Source: Planctomycetota bacterium
Lineage (GTDB): Bacteria; Planctomycetota; UBA1135; GCA-002686595
DNA: 64,000 nt
Assembly: GCA_029250885.1 (NCBI GenBank)
Contig: JAQXEK010000014.1
Location: forward strand, 1-64,000
Direction: 5' to 3'
The notes below the pieces were generated by a model that did no database searches, was not told the origin of the DNA, and saw only the letters and a list, made by a program, of their open reading frames with translations. The position numbers were made by a program, and so were the translations under genes. Positions 8,766 to 17,260 of the stretch are shown here, piece by piece; position 1 is the stretch's first letter; the number at the start of each line of letters is the position of its first letter.

Positions 8766-9876
8766 GGAGGCCCTCGTGTAGGTTCGCGAGCTGAAGGTTG
8801 ACGCGCCCCTCGGGCAGCTGCCCAATGAGCTTGTCGATGGTCTCCTCCCCACGGGCCATTTGGAACTCGATGGACAGGACATAGATCCGCGGCGCAAGGT
8901 CCCCAAGGTCCAGCTTGCGCAGCTTGACCGCGTCCTTCGCGGTGACAAGAATCAAGGCGTCGCCGTCCGAGAGATCGGCTAGGTCCCCAGGCTGGAACTC
9001 GTGGTGATCGGCAAAGCGCCGGTGAAGAGCGACCGTTGCGCCTAGGGACTCCACCACCGCCTCGAAGGAAGCCGGGTTGCCGATAGCGCTACACAGCTGC
9101 ACGGGTAATCCCGCGAGTTGATCGAGGTTGAGCGTGGGCTCGCCTGCGAAGAGCGGGACCAAGGATGAAGGCGCCGTGATGGCAAGCAGCCGCGGCACGG
9201 CAGGGGCCGCGGCGGCCAGCTCGAGCTCAAGGTCGGCGAGCTCGGCTTGGGTGACCTGGTCGCTGCGGGTGATTACGATGGCGCCCGCCCGACCGAGGGC
9301 TGCCGGCGACTCTCGGAGGAGTCCTCGGGGCAAAAAAGCGCGCACTGCCGCGCCCCCCCGCTCAGGGCGCGGCAGCCCCCAGGGCCGGGTCGCATCCACC
9401 AGCACTAGGTCCAAATCCCGAGCCAACCGCCGATGCTGGAAACCGTCGTCCATGAGTACAAGACCCGCGCCGTGCTCCACCAGGCGAGCGGCACCAAGGA
9501 TGCGGTCCGCCACGGCGACCCGCGGCAGATCCCCGAGCAGCTCGCCGTAGAGGCGCGCCTCGTCAGACTCGTCCCCGGAGACGCCCGCCTTGCCGTATCC
9601 ACGGGACAGCACCCCCGGGCGGTGGCCGCTGGCCTCAAGCTTCCGGGCCAACCACACGACCATGGGCGTCTTACCCGTTCCGCCGGCCGTGATGTTACCT
9701 ATGCAGACCACGGGCACCTCGGCCCGGACCGAGGGCAGCAGCCCGCGATCGTAGAGCAGCCCTCGGGTCCTGGCGACCGCACCGAATAGCGCGGCCGGAG
9801 CACGCAGCAGCTCGACCAGCAGCCCGCCCTTGGCGAGCAGGTCCTCGGGTCGCCCCCTATGCTCGCTGCCTGGCAC
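8758..9876 (-). CDS. lpxK: Tetraacyldisaccharide 4'-kinase LpxK
   Basis: LpxK phosphorylates the 4' position of the lipid A disaccharide. The P-loop block VCIGNITAGGTGKTPMVVWL and the next motif VLSRGYGK are diagnostic. LVLMDDGFQHRRLARDLDLV carries the catalytic Asp-Asp and DGFQHR signature, and the C-terminal ILVTAKDAVKL is also conserved. A GTG at 9876, one base after the preceding stop codon, gives 372 residues and suits the operon spacing; an ATG at 9951 would add 25 residues overlapping the upstream gene. It is coupled at both ends, to the sulfatase-like gene and to the acyltransferase. Confidence 0.92.
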   Translation of the reverse strand: MPGSEHRGRPEDLLAKGGLLVELLRAPAALFGAVARTRGLLYDRGLLPSVRAEVPVVCIGNITAGGTGKTPMVVWLARKLEASGHRPGVLSRGYGKAGVSGDESDEARLYGELLGDLPRVAVADRILGAARLVEHGAGLVLMDDGFQHRRLARDLDLVLVDATRPWGLPRPERGGAAVRAFLPRGLLRESPAALGRAGAIVITRSDQVTQAELADLELELAAAAPAVPRLLAITAPSSLVPLFAGEPTLNLDQLAGLPVQLCSAIGNPASFEAVVESLGATVALHRRFADHHEFQPGDLADLSDGDALILVTAKDAVKLRKLDLGDLAPRIYVLSIEFQMARGEETIDKLIGQLPEGRVNLQLANLHEGLHG

Positions 9877-9877
9877 C

Positions 9878-11221
9878 TTAGAGATACCCCAACTCGGACA
9901 TGCGCTTGAGAGTCTCTTCCGTCGGCGTGAAGGCCTCTGGATCCATGGCACTGGGACCCTGGGCCTTCTGTTCGGCGAGTACGGCGATGAGCTCTTCCTG
10001 AAACGACCTGGCGAGCTGAGGAATCGTGTCCACCATGTTCTTCTGCTCGCGTCTGTCAGAACTCAAATGGTAGAGCTCGATCGTGTCCTCGCTGGCACCA
10101 AAACCCTCGGTGCAGATCAGCTTGAAGCCCCCGCTAATGATGCTGTGGCGAAGGACCTTCTGTCCCTTGGAATCCCAACACACACTGCTAGACACAACCG
10201 GATCCTCGCCTAGTTCCCGATCATAGGCGGTCCCCGGAAAGTCATGCTCAAGAGAGCTCCACTCCAGTAAGTTCGCACCTAGGTTCGTGAGGCTTTGGTA
10301 TGCCCCAATCGCGGAATAGAGCTCTAACTCAGGACCTAAAACAATCAGGGGAACCCGAACGAGCTCATCGTACAGCGTGTACTGATGGGAGAGCTGACCG
10401 TGATCTTTGAACTCTTCGCCATGGTCTGACGTCACAACGAAGATCGTGTTCTCCTGCAAGCCGCGCTGTCCAAAGGAAGCCCAGAGCTCGGCTAAAAGCT
10501 GGTCCTGGTAGCGCACCTCGGCGTCATAGCGATCGACCAAGAAGGCCACGTCTGCCGCTTCCATCTGATCCGTCACAGCAATAAGCTGGTTCATCTTCTC
10601 GGCGCCGGTCAATTGACCGTCGTAGGTGCCTCCCCACTCGTCCCCGGAGCGCAGGTATTCGAAGTGTGGCTCAAAGTGATGGACGTAGAGAAAGAAGGGC
10701 TCGCCCCCATCCCGGTCCTCATCCAGCCAGGTCGCCACGGCCGTGTTGAGTTCGGCGCCAGTAGAGCGGTCGTGGGTCGCGAGGTGGTCCTCGTTGTACG
10801 AATCAAAGCCCTGGTCGTAGCCAAAAACGCTGGAGAGCAGCACGTTAGTCTGGAAGCCCGCGGTCTGGTAACCGGCGGCCTGGTAGGTCTCCGCCAAGGT
10901 GCGGTGGTCCGAGTGCAGTCGGTCCGGGTGCTCGACCACGCCGTGGGCTCCAGGGGCGAGCCCTGTGAACAGGGAGGCGACACTGGGCTTGGTCCAAGGG
11001 GCAGCGGCGCGCACTTGGGTCAGGGAGGTCGCGCCGTTGGCGGTGAGCTCGGCCAGGAACGGGGTGGTTGGGCGGCTGTAGCCACCCAAGTTGGTGTGGT
11101 CCATGCGCAGGGTGTCTACCACGACCAGCACAACATTGGGATGCGGGCTCGCGGTCGGTGAGCTGTCGCAGGCCCAAAGACCAGTCAAGCAGATGAGCCC
11201 CGGCCAAAGTCCACGACTCAT
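9878..11221 (-). CDS. Sulfatase-like hydrolase/transferase lipoprotein (alkaline phosphatase superfamily), copy A
   Basis: This 447-residue exported protein has a hydrophobic N-terminus ending in a probable lipobox, LTGLWAC, followed by DSS. The catalytic domain shows VVLVVVDTLRMDHT (metal-binding Asp) and VTSDHGEEFKDHGQ (metal-binding Asp-His). At the nucleophile position it reads AAPWTKPSVASLFTGL. A formylglycine sulfatase would have C/S-x-P-x-R here; this protein has Thr and no Arg. That pattern fits phosphate-type members such as phosphoglycerol or phosphoethanolamine transferases and phosphonate hydrolases. Position between a paralogue and lpxK suggests envelope lipid or glycan modification; the substrate is unknown. 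Its ATG overlaps the previous stop (ATGA). Confidence 0.8.
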   Translation of the reverse strand: MSRGLWPGLICLTGLWACDSSPTASPHPNVVLVVVDTLRMDHTNLGGYSRPTTPFLAELTANGATSLTQVRAAAPWTKPSVASLFTGLAPGAHGVVEHPDRLHSDHRTLAETYQAAGYQTAGFQTNVLLSSVFGYDQGFDSYNEDHLATHDRSTGAELNTAVATWLDEDRDGGEPFFLYVHHFEPHFEYLRSGDEWGGTYDGQLTGAEKMNQLIAVTDQMEAADVAFLVDRYDAEVRYQDQLLAELWASFGQRGLQENTIFVVTSDHGEEFKDHGQLSHQYTLYDELVRVPLIVLGPELELYSAIGAYQSLTNLGANLLEWSSLEHDFPGTAYDRELGEDPVVSSSVCWDSKGQKVLRHSIISGGFKLICTEGFGASEDTIELYHLSSDRREQKNMVDTIPQLARSFQEELIAVLAEQKAQGPSAMDPEAFTPTEETLKRMSELGYL

Positions 11222-12645
11222 CGCGGCTCCCCGCCGCTCTTGGCGCCCAAAGCCCGGGGCACGAGTCCCTCAAGGCGCCAGTACTCTCCAAGCTCGAGTT
11301 CGTCTCGCTCTGCGCTCAGGTCGACGGCTTCCCCGCTGTCTAGATTCGGGTCGACCAGCATGCCCTTCGGACCGCCGGGGGCCAGGTGATCCACCGTCCA
11401 CTTTGATCCGTCGCTCGCCTTCACGACGCCCCATTTGTGAGCGCGCTTGACCAAGGAGTCGGGTCCGGACTTGAGCGGCTTAAAATCCACATGAAGGAAG
11501 AGGTCTTCACGGGGTTCAAAGTCCGCGGCCCCATCGCCCCCAAGCAGTAGATCTGCGAAGGATCGACTTGGTATGTGCTCGCTTGCTGGCTCAGCCCCCA
11601 CGAGCTCGAGCAGGGTGCTGTACAGGTCCACCTGGCTCACCGGTGTCGTGACGACCTGGCCGCGTGTGCCTCTTGCGTCAGGCCAAGCCTGCCCCTGGGG
11701 CAGCTTCCAAATCAAGGGCACGCGAACGAGCTGGTCGGACAGAGATTTCGTGTGGCCGATCCAGCCCTCTTCCCCGATAAGTTCACCGTGATCTGCCGTG
11801 AAGATCACAAGGGCATCCTCCCAAGCTCCGCGTTGCTTGAGACCATCGATGAGCTTGCCGATGGACGCGTCCACCTGGGCTACCTCGCCCGCATAGAGCC
11901 TGCGCAATTCCTCTAGTTCGACGTCGCTTAGCTCACCGCTGGCAAGCAGCCTGCGGGCTTCTGCGATATCCTCGACCTGCGGCATTCGGCTATCGGGATC
12001 GATGTCGGGGGCTAGGTCGTGATGCGCTTCATACCGCCAATGGGGCTCAAAAAGAAGCTCGAATAGAAAAATAGGCTGGTCGCCCTTAGCGAGTTCGTCG
12101 TATTGATCGAGCAACAGATCCGTGGCCTCCATGGACGTGGAGCCCTGGTGTCCAAGGGCCAAGCTGTCGTCCCAGAGATCGAAGCCCTGGTCAAAGCCGT
12201 AGGTGCTGGTGGCCACGAAATTTGTCATGACCCCGGCCGTCCGGTAGCCGGCGCCCTGCATGCGCTCGGCAATCGTCACGTGACCTTGACCAAGTTTCGC
12301 AAGTAGCTTCGTTGTGCCATGATCCCAGGGCCACTTTCCCGTAAAGGCGCTGGCGAGACTGGGCAGGGTCCAAGGCGCGGTCGAGTAGGCTGCGTCGAAG
12401 CGCAGGCCCTCGGCGGCGAGGGCGTCGAGGTTGGGCGTCAGGTCCGGCGAGCCGGGACCAAGCAGGCCCGCACCGTAGCAGCCGAGGGCGTCGGCGCGCA
12501 GGGTGTCGACTTCGATCCAGAGCACCAAGGGGGCCGGCTCGGAAAGTGCGGGCGCATCTTCCACACAAGCGGCGAAGCCAAGGGCCATTGCGCCGATTAG
12601 GAGGTAGCCCAAGCTCTGGGCATTTCGTCCTTCGAGCCCGAACAT
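11218..12645 (-). CDS. Sulfatase-like hydrolase/transferase lipoprotein (alkaline phosphatase superfamily), copy B
   Basis: The ATG at 12645 gives 475 residues. The N-terminus GYLLIGAMALGFAAC is a signal peptide with a good lipobox. Domain motifs are LVLWIEVDTLRADALGCYG, the nucleophile region STAPWTLPSLASAFTG and IFTADHGELIGEEG. As in copy A, Thr takes the place of the formylglycine Cys and the following Arg is absent, so sulfate-ester hydrolysis is unlikely. The frame is open far upstream to 13155, but that part overlaps rpoZ out of frame and does not look like protein. It follows rpoZ by 14 bases and shares an ATGA overlap with copy A. Confidence 0.8.
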   Translation of the reverse strand: MFGLEGRNAQSLGYLLIGAMALGFAACVEDAPALSEPAPLVLWIEVDTLRADALGCYGAGLLGPGSPDLTPNLDALAAEGLRFDAAYSTAPWTLPSLASAFTGKWPWDHGTTKLLAKLGQGHVTIAERMQGAGYRTAGVMTNFVATSTYGFDQGFDLWDDSLALGHQGSTSMEATDLLLDQYDELAKGDQPIFLFELLFEPHWRYEAHHDLAPDIDPDSRMPQVEDIAEARRLLASGELSDVELEELRRLYAGEVAQVDASIGKLIDGLKQRGAWEDALVIFTADHGELIGEEGWIGHTKSLSDQLVRVPLIWKLPQGQAWPDARGTRGQVVTTPVSQVDLYSTLLELVGAEPASEHIPSRSFADLLLGGDGAADFEPREDLFLHVDFKPLKSGPDSLVKRAHKWGVVKASDGSKWTVDHLAPGGPKGMLVDPNLDSGEAVDLSAERDELELGEYWRLEGLVPRALGAKSGGEPR

Positions 12646-12659
12646 GGCTCGGAGCCGCG

Positions 12660-12869
12660 CTAGAGGAGCGGCTGGTCTTCCTCGGGGATCAACTCGATCA
12701 AGCCACGCTCCATTTCCAGGAAGGCGATCTTGATGGGGTTGGTCTCGCGAGTCTCGATCAGAGGAGCGGCGCCGCGAACGATCTCGCGCACGCGCTTCTG
12801 CAACAGAGCGGTCTTGTGGAAAGAGCCGGCAACCGACTTCTGAAGACGCTGGGGAAGTGTTTGTTCCAT
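12660..12869 (-). CDS. rpoZ: RNA polymerase omega subunit (RpoZ/Rpb6-like)
   Basis: This small protein of 69 residues has the omega/Rpb6 core: LLQKRVREIVRGAAPLIE followed by ETNPIKIAFLEMERGLIEL. This matches the conserved pattern of a basic helix, G-x-x-P-L-(I/V)-E, then NP-x-x-IAxxE-x-x-x-G. Omega helps assemble RNA polymerase and latches the beta' subunit. It lies first in an operon with two envelope enzymes and two lipid A genes, an unusual place, since rpoZ is often beside gmk and coaBC. The short length keeps confidence moderate. Confidence 0.7.
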   Translation of the reverse strand: MEQTLPQRLQKSVAGSFHKTALLQKRVREIVRGAAPLIETRETNPIKIAFLEMERGLIELIPEEDQPLL

Positions 12870-13351
12870 AACTTGGCAGTGGGTGGTCCGTGGCCTGGAG
12901 ACGGCTAGGGGACGCTGGCCGCCTCTTGGGACACAATCCCAGGTGGTGGCAAGCGGGTGAGTGTAGAAAAAGGTGGGAGGGTGTGCAAGGGGTGGGGTCT
13001 TTTTGAATCTTGCTGTCGGTTGCCTTGGGGTGAGTAGGGGCTTGGCTAGGCGCTCCGCGCGAGGTGTGAGGTTGGGCGCCCACCGCGCGCATCGCTAGAA
13101 TAAGAATCACGTAACCAGGTTCGGATTGGAGGGCATTCCCTTCGATTATCAACATGGCCCTATGCTAGGGAGGATATGATGGCTTGCTCTAAGACAAAGG
13201 CGCCCTGTGTCATTCCGCAATGGCTACAGAGCTCTGGACCTCCCCAACTCAAGGGACTCGCTTGTCCCAAATGGGCCCAACGCCACCGAAAAAGGAATCA
13301 CCAAGCCTCTGACTAGGCAAAACTTGCCTACAAGATTGGCCACGAAACCAA
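12870..13351. other. Divergent intergenic region between rpoZ operon and korA
   Basis: This is 482 bases with no convincing frame. It must hold promoters for the leftward rpoZ-lpx operon and the rightward korAB operon. A perfect small inverted repeat near korA is listed separately. I could not assign clear -35 and -10 elements. Confidence 0.4.
13314..13330 (+). promoter_or_regulatory. Perfect inverted repeat just upstream of korA
   Basis: The 7-base arms TAGGCAA and TTGCCTA are separated by AAC and end 21 bases before the korA ATG. It could be an operator or a short RNA hairpin in the leader; a 17-base palindrome of this kind can also occur by chance. Confidence 0.3.
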
Positions 13352-15262
13352 ATGAGCACTTCTCCGTCTGCGTCCTCCGAGGGCGCCCAAGAAGAGTACG
13401 TCAAGGTCATCACTGGCCTTGGCGATCAGACCTTTACCGACCACAGCTGCGAAGTCGTCTCCGACGCCGGCGAGGGCGCACAGAAGTGTGGCCAGGGCTT
13501 TGGCTCCCTTTCCGCCAAGATGGGCAACGGTGCTTGGACGGTGGAGATCATCCCCGCCGAGATCGAGCCACCCCCCAGAACCCCTGGCAGTACCAGTGGC
13601 GTGGGGATCCGCATTGGCCAGAACAAGGTCACTAACGCGGGTGATTCCGTGAAGCTAGTGATTGCCTTCAACGAACAGGTTTTGCTCTCGCGCCACCGGG
13701 TGAACTCCCTGGCCGACGACTGCATTATCCTGATCGACTCGAAGTGGAGTGTGCACAAGAACCCCAAGGTGGTCGCCGAATGGGACGCCGCCATGGAGGA
13801 GATGTCCACGAAGGGCTACCAGTGGATCATGGTTCCCCTGGAAGACGAGACCCTCAAGATCGTGGAGAACCCCAAGCGTGGTAAGAACATGTTCGCCCTT
13901 GGTGTGCTGTGCCACATCTACGACCGCGACGTAGAGATCGCCAAGGATCAGATCGCCATGGCCTTCCGCAAGAAGCCTCAGGCGGTAACCGATGCCAACC
14001 ACCAGCTACTCGAGGCTGGAATCGCCTGGGCCGCCGAGAACCTTGACTTCCGCTTCCTCGTACCGGCGACTCCGCCCACGAGTGAGCTGGTGGTCATGAA
14101 CGGCAACGAAGCCTTCGGCATGGGCGCCCTTGCAGCGGGCATCGACGTCTGTGCCATGTACCCCATCACCCCGGCATCGTCTTTGTCCCACTACCTCGCA
14201 GAGGTCTACGACAACTTCGGCGGCGTAGTCCATCAAGCCGAGGACGAGATTGGAGCCATCGGCGTTGCCCTCGGCGCGAGCTACGCGGGCAAGACGGCCA
14301 TGACCATCACATCGGGTCCCGGCTTGGCTCTCAAGGCCGAGTTTATCGGCCTCGCCCTCATGGCAGAGATCCCCCTTGTGGTCATCAACGTGCAGCGCGG
14401 TGGACCTAGCACGGGACTGCCGACCAAGGTCGAGCAGTCGGATCTCCTGTGTGTGCTTTACGGTCAGCCCGGCGATGGGCCCAAGGTTGTGATCGCGCCT
14501 TCAACGATTGAAGAGTGCTTCCACATCATGACCACGGCGCGCCAAATAGCCGAGACCCTGCGAACGACGGTCTTTATCTTGAGCGACGCCAACCTAGCCA
14601 CGGGTGTGACGCCCTTTGAGCGTCCGAAGCTCGAGGCAAGCTGGATGGCTGGTCCTCCGGACCAGACGCCCGTTGACCCGGATTCTCGCCCCTACGAATG
14701 GGATCTGGACACGGGGCTCTCCAAGCGCTTCATCCCAGGACAGCGCGGCGGTGAACACACAGTGACCGGCCTCAACCACGATGAGAACAGCACGGTCAAC
14801 TACGAGCCGCAGAAAAACGAGCTCGCGCACGCGATGCGCAGCCGGAAGATCGCGGTCTTTGGGGAGACTCTCAACGCTCCTATCCCCCACGGTGGCGACG
14901 AGGGCGACATCCTCATTATCGGATGGGGCTCGACTCGCGGAAGTATTGAAGAGGCCGTGGATCGTGCCCGGGCAAAGGGCCTGAAAGCCTCGAGCTTGCA
15001 CCTCACCTTCTTGTCCCCATTGCAGCCGGGCATCAGCGCGGTCTGCGAGAGGTTCAAGAAGATCCTGGCCGTGGAAATCAACTACTCCGACGACCCGGAC
15101 GCCCCGCACATCACGAAGGACAACCGTCGCCGCGGCCAGCTGGCTATGCTGCTTAGGGGCCAACTCCTCATCGACTGCGGTAGTTGGGGTAAAGTTCCCG
15201 GCGCCCCGCTGCAGCCTGAACTGCTGCTCAAAGTCATCGAGAGCAACATCCCTAAGGCCTAA
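13352..15262 (+). CDS. korA: 2-oxoglutarate (2-oxoacid):ferredoxin oxidoreductase, fused gamma-alpha subunit
   Basis: This 636-residue subunit has two parts. Residues about 15-210 form the gamma-type domain, with DAGEGAQKCGQGFGSLSAKM and GIRIGQNKVTNAGDSVK. Residues about 240-630 form the alpha/pyrimidine-binding domain, with CAMYPITPASSLSHYLAE, HQAEDEIGAIGVALGASYAG and TITSGPGLALKAEF followed by INVQRGGPSTGLPTK. With KorB and thiamine diphosphate it oxidatively decarboxylates a 2-oxoacid, probably 2-oxoglutarate, to an acyl-CoA and reduces ferredoxin. The gamma-alpha fusion is common in KorA of aerobes and anaerobes. korB follows after 23 bases. 2-Oxoglutarate rather than pyruvate is inferred from the two-subunit layout. 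Confidence 0.92.
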   Translation: MSTSPSASSEGAQEEYVKVITGLGDQTFTDHSCEVVSDAGEGAQKCGQGFGSLSAKMGNGAWTVEIIPAEIEPPPRTPGSTSGVGIRIGQNKVTNAGDSVKLVIAFNEQVLLSRHRVNSLADDCIILIDSKWSVHKNPKVVAEWDAAMEEMSTKGYQWIMVPLEDETLKIVENPKRGKNMFALGVLCHIYDRDVEIAKDQIAMAFRKKPQAVTDANHQLLEAGIAWAAENLDFRFLVPATPPTSELVVMNGNEAFGMGALAAGIDVCAMYPITPASSLSHYLAEVYDNFGGVVHQAEDEIGAIGVALGASYAGKTAMTITSGPGLALKAEFIGLALMAEIPLVVINVQRGGPSTGLPTKVEQSDLLCVLYGQPGDGPKVVIAPSTIEECFHIMTTARQIAETLRTTVFILSDANLATGVTPFERPKLEASWMAGPPDQTPVDPDSRPYEWDLDTGLSKRFIPGQRGGEHTVTGLNHDENSTVNYEPQKNELAHAMRSRKIAVFGETLNAPIPHGGDEGDILIIGWGSTRGSIEEAVDRARAKGLKASSLHLTFLSPLQPGISAVCERFKKILAVEINYSDDPDAPHITKDNRRRGQLAMLLRGQLLIDCGSWGKVPGAPLQPELLLKVIESNIPKA

Positions 15263-15285
15263 GTCACCAGCACACAATAATCACT

Positions 15286-16233
15286 ATGGACACTTCACTA
15301 CTCGACATCAGCGGCGCTCCCGACGAGCGCGTATTTAAGGCTAACGACTACAAGGGACCGGCAGCGAGATGGTGCCCGGGATGTGGCGACTTCTCGATTC
15401 TTGCCACTACGCGCCGCTTCCTTGAATCCGAGCAACTCGTGCCGGAGAAGACCCTCTTTGTCTCCGGTATCGGCTGCTCGGCTCGCTTCCCCCACTACCT
15501 AAAGACCTACGGATTCCACGGTATCCACGGGCGCGCTTTGCCCTTGGCTCTTGGCGCAAAGATGCGACGCCCTGACCTAAACGTCTTTGTTGTCATGGGA
15601 GATGGAGACTGCACATCGATTGGTGCTGGACACTGGATCCACGGTGTCCGCTACAACACCAACCTGACCGTGCTGCTACTGGACAACAACATCTACGGTC
15701 TGACTAAGAAGCAGACCTCACCGACCACACCGGTGAAATACGTGACCAACACACAGCCCCAGGGCAGCTATCTCAACCCGCTGCACCCGATCGCGGTAAC
15801 CCTAGGTGTCGCGAACGCTTCGTTCGTCGCCCAGACTGCCGACTGGATCCCCGCTCACCTGCTCGCGACGATGAAGGCGGCCCAAAAGCACAAGGGCCTT
15901 TCGTTCATCCGCATCCTGCAGCGCTGCCCGAAGTGGACCGTCGACATCATGGATGCGAAGGTGAAGACTCCCGATGAGATGATGATCCTGAACCACGAGA
16001 ACGGCATCACGGATGCGAAGGTTCAGAAGATGTACAAGAATCAGATGGAGCACGACCCGTCGGACCTCGACGCTGCCCGCGCACTCACGGATATGACCTC
16101 CCACATCCCCCTCGGGTTGTTCTACAAGAACGAAGACATCCCCACCTACGACGAGCTCCGTAGGGGGAAAGACTTCACCACCGAAGAGAAGATGGCCAAC
16201 ATCGAGATCGAGTTCGATCGCTTTGCTGTTTGA
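15286..16233 (+). CDS. korB: 2-oxoglutarate (2-oxoacid):ferredoxin oxidoreductase beta subunit
   Basis: This 315-residue thiamine-diphosphate and [4Fe-4S] subunit pairs with KorA. Cluster ligands are visible in RWCPGCGDFSIL, SGIGCSARFPHY and LQRCPKW. The ThDP/Mg site is VVMGDGDCTSIGAGHWIHG, then LLLDNNIYGLTKKQTSPT. Its length and the C-terminal Lys/Glu-rich tail match KorB of other bacteria. Electrons would leave as reduced ferredoxin; a ferredoxin:NADP reductase gene lies about 1 kb downstream on the other strand, although no ferredoxin gene is in the window. The stop codon overlaps the start region of the next gene. Confidence 0.93.
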   Translation: MDTSLLDISGAPDERVFKANDYKGPAARWCPGCGDFSILATTRRFLESEQLVPEKTLFVSGIGCSARFPHYLKTYGFHGIHGRALPLALGAKMRRPDLNVFVVMGDGDCTSIGAGHWIHGVRYNTNLTVLLLDNNIYGLTKKQTSPTTPVKYVTNTQPQGSYLNPLHPIAVTLGVANASFVAQTADWIPAHLLATMKAAQKHKGLSFIRILQRCPKWTVDIMDAKVKTPDEMMILNHENGITDAKVQKMYKNQMEHDPSDLDAARALTDMTSHIPLGLFYKNEDIPTYDELRRGKDFTTEEKMANIEIEFDRFAV

Positions 16234-17206
16234 TTCTGCTTTGGAACTTGATGCTAAGCTCGGCGCCACGCGCCGGGCTTTCCGTGCTGCGCTTGTCTCT
16301 GCTTCCGAGCAGCTTCGCAGCTTGCTCGAGTCTGAAGTAGATCACGAGGAGCTCTCCGGACAATTCCAAAACGGCTGTGTGGATGCCTCTAGCTTTGGTG
16401 CCCTCTTTCAGCCACGCGGCCAAGACACGGCTGAACAGTTACGTATTCGCGAGGCGCGCAATGTCCTGGTCGAGCTCCTGGAGATGGGTGACGATCTGTA
16501 CCGAGTCCGGGTCTCCCCTGGAGCCAGTGTTCACAAGGCTGTGGGTCAAGCTTTCGGGCGCATAGGCCGAGCATTCTCTGCTGCCCATTCCGCGTCCCTA
16601 GCAAAGGCTGGCGCGCCCACGCCCCCCGACGAAGCAGATAGACTCGCGCGTTACGACTTCCACCACTGGAGCCTTGCCGAGCGCGCTCTATGCCCGGGCC
16701 TATTGATCGAAGTTCTAGGGGAAGACCTTTTCGTCGACGGTCTCTCCGAGTTCTTGGATGGCAACTGCTGCTTGGGATTCCAAGTCCGTGGAGAGTGCTC
16801 ACCCGTCCCCCTGATTGGGCTTGTTCGCCCGGGTGTTTTCGTTGCACAGTCCAAGAGCACGGCACCCTTCGGTATCCCCGACCGCGGCCCTGCAATCGTT
16901 GCAGTTCTCCCCGAAGCCGAAGCCGCCGCTACGTTTACCCACCGCCCTGCAGGCCCAGGCGAGTCAGGCGTCGGCATTTGGTCTCGACTCGCCGTCGAGT
17001 CCCTACCAGAGAAGGCCCCCGAGGCCCCCATAGGCGGAAAGAGTGCCAACCAGCAGCGCGATGAGCTCCGGCAGCTAGCCGCACTGTCCATCGGGCCCAT
17101 CGCGGCGAGACAAGAGTCCGATGCAGCGCCCTCTACCATGGATACGGTGGCCTCCGAAGCGCCTGTCGATAGCCTTGCAGCTTGGCTCTCGTTCCGCCCC
17201 AAGTGA
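16223..17206 (+). CDS. Unknown protein in the korAB operon
   Basis: This open frame of up to 327 residues begins with a TTG at 16223 that overlaps korB by 11 bases; another TTG lies at 16238. I do not recognise it. The N-terminal half looks helical (ATRRAFRAALVSASEQLRSL, then EARNVLVELLEMGDDLYR), and a GrpE-like layout crossed my mind but is not supported by any diagnostic residue. The middle has DFHHWSLAERALCPGLLIEV and a beta-rich stretch; the end is low-complexity and rich in Ala, Pro and Ser. There is no signal peptide or membrane span. Overlap with korB argues for translation coupling and a role tied to KorAB. Confidence 0.6.
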   Translation: MLFDSALELDAKLGATRRAFRAALVSASEQLRSLLESEVDHEELSGQFQNGCVDASSFGALFQPRGQDTAEQLRIREARNVLVELLEMGDDLYRVRVSPGASVHKAVGQAFGRIGRAFSAAHSASLAKAGAPTPPDEADRLARYDFHHWSLAERALCPGLLIEVLGEDLFVDGLSEFLDGNCCLGFQVRGECSPVPLIGLVRPGVFVAQSKSTAPFGIPDRGPAIVAVLPEAEAAATFTHRPAGPGESGVGIWSRLAVESLPEKAPEAPIGGKSANQQRDELRQLAALSIGPIAARQESDAAPSTMDTVASEAPVDSLAAWLSFRPK

Positions 17207-17260
17207 CCCGGACCTGGCCCGGCTCGAGGCTTCTTAAGCAGCGGCTCCTCTAGCCGTCGA

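Noticed and set aside
11218-13155. Long form of sulfatase-like copy B starting at 13155
   Set aside because: The extra 170 residues overlap rpoZ out of frame and read as low-quality sequence; the signal peptide and lipobox begin at 12645.
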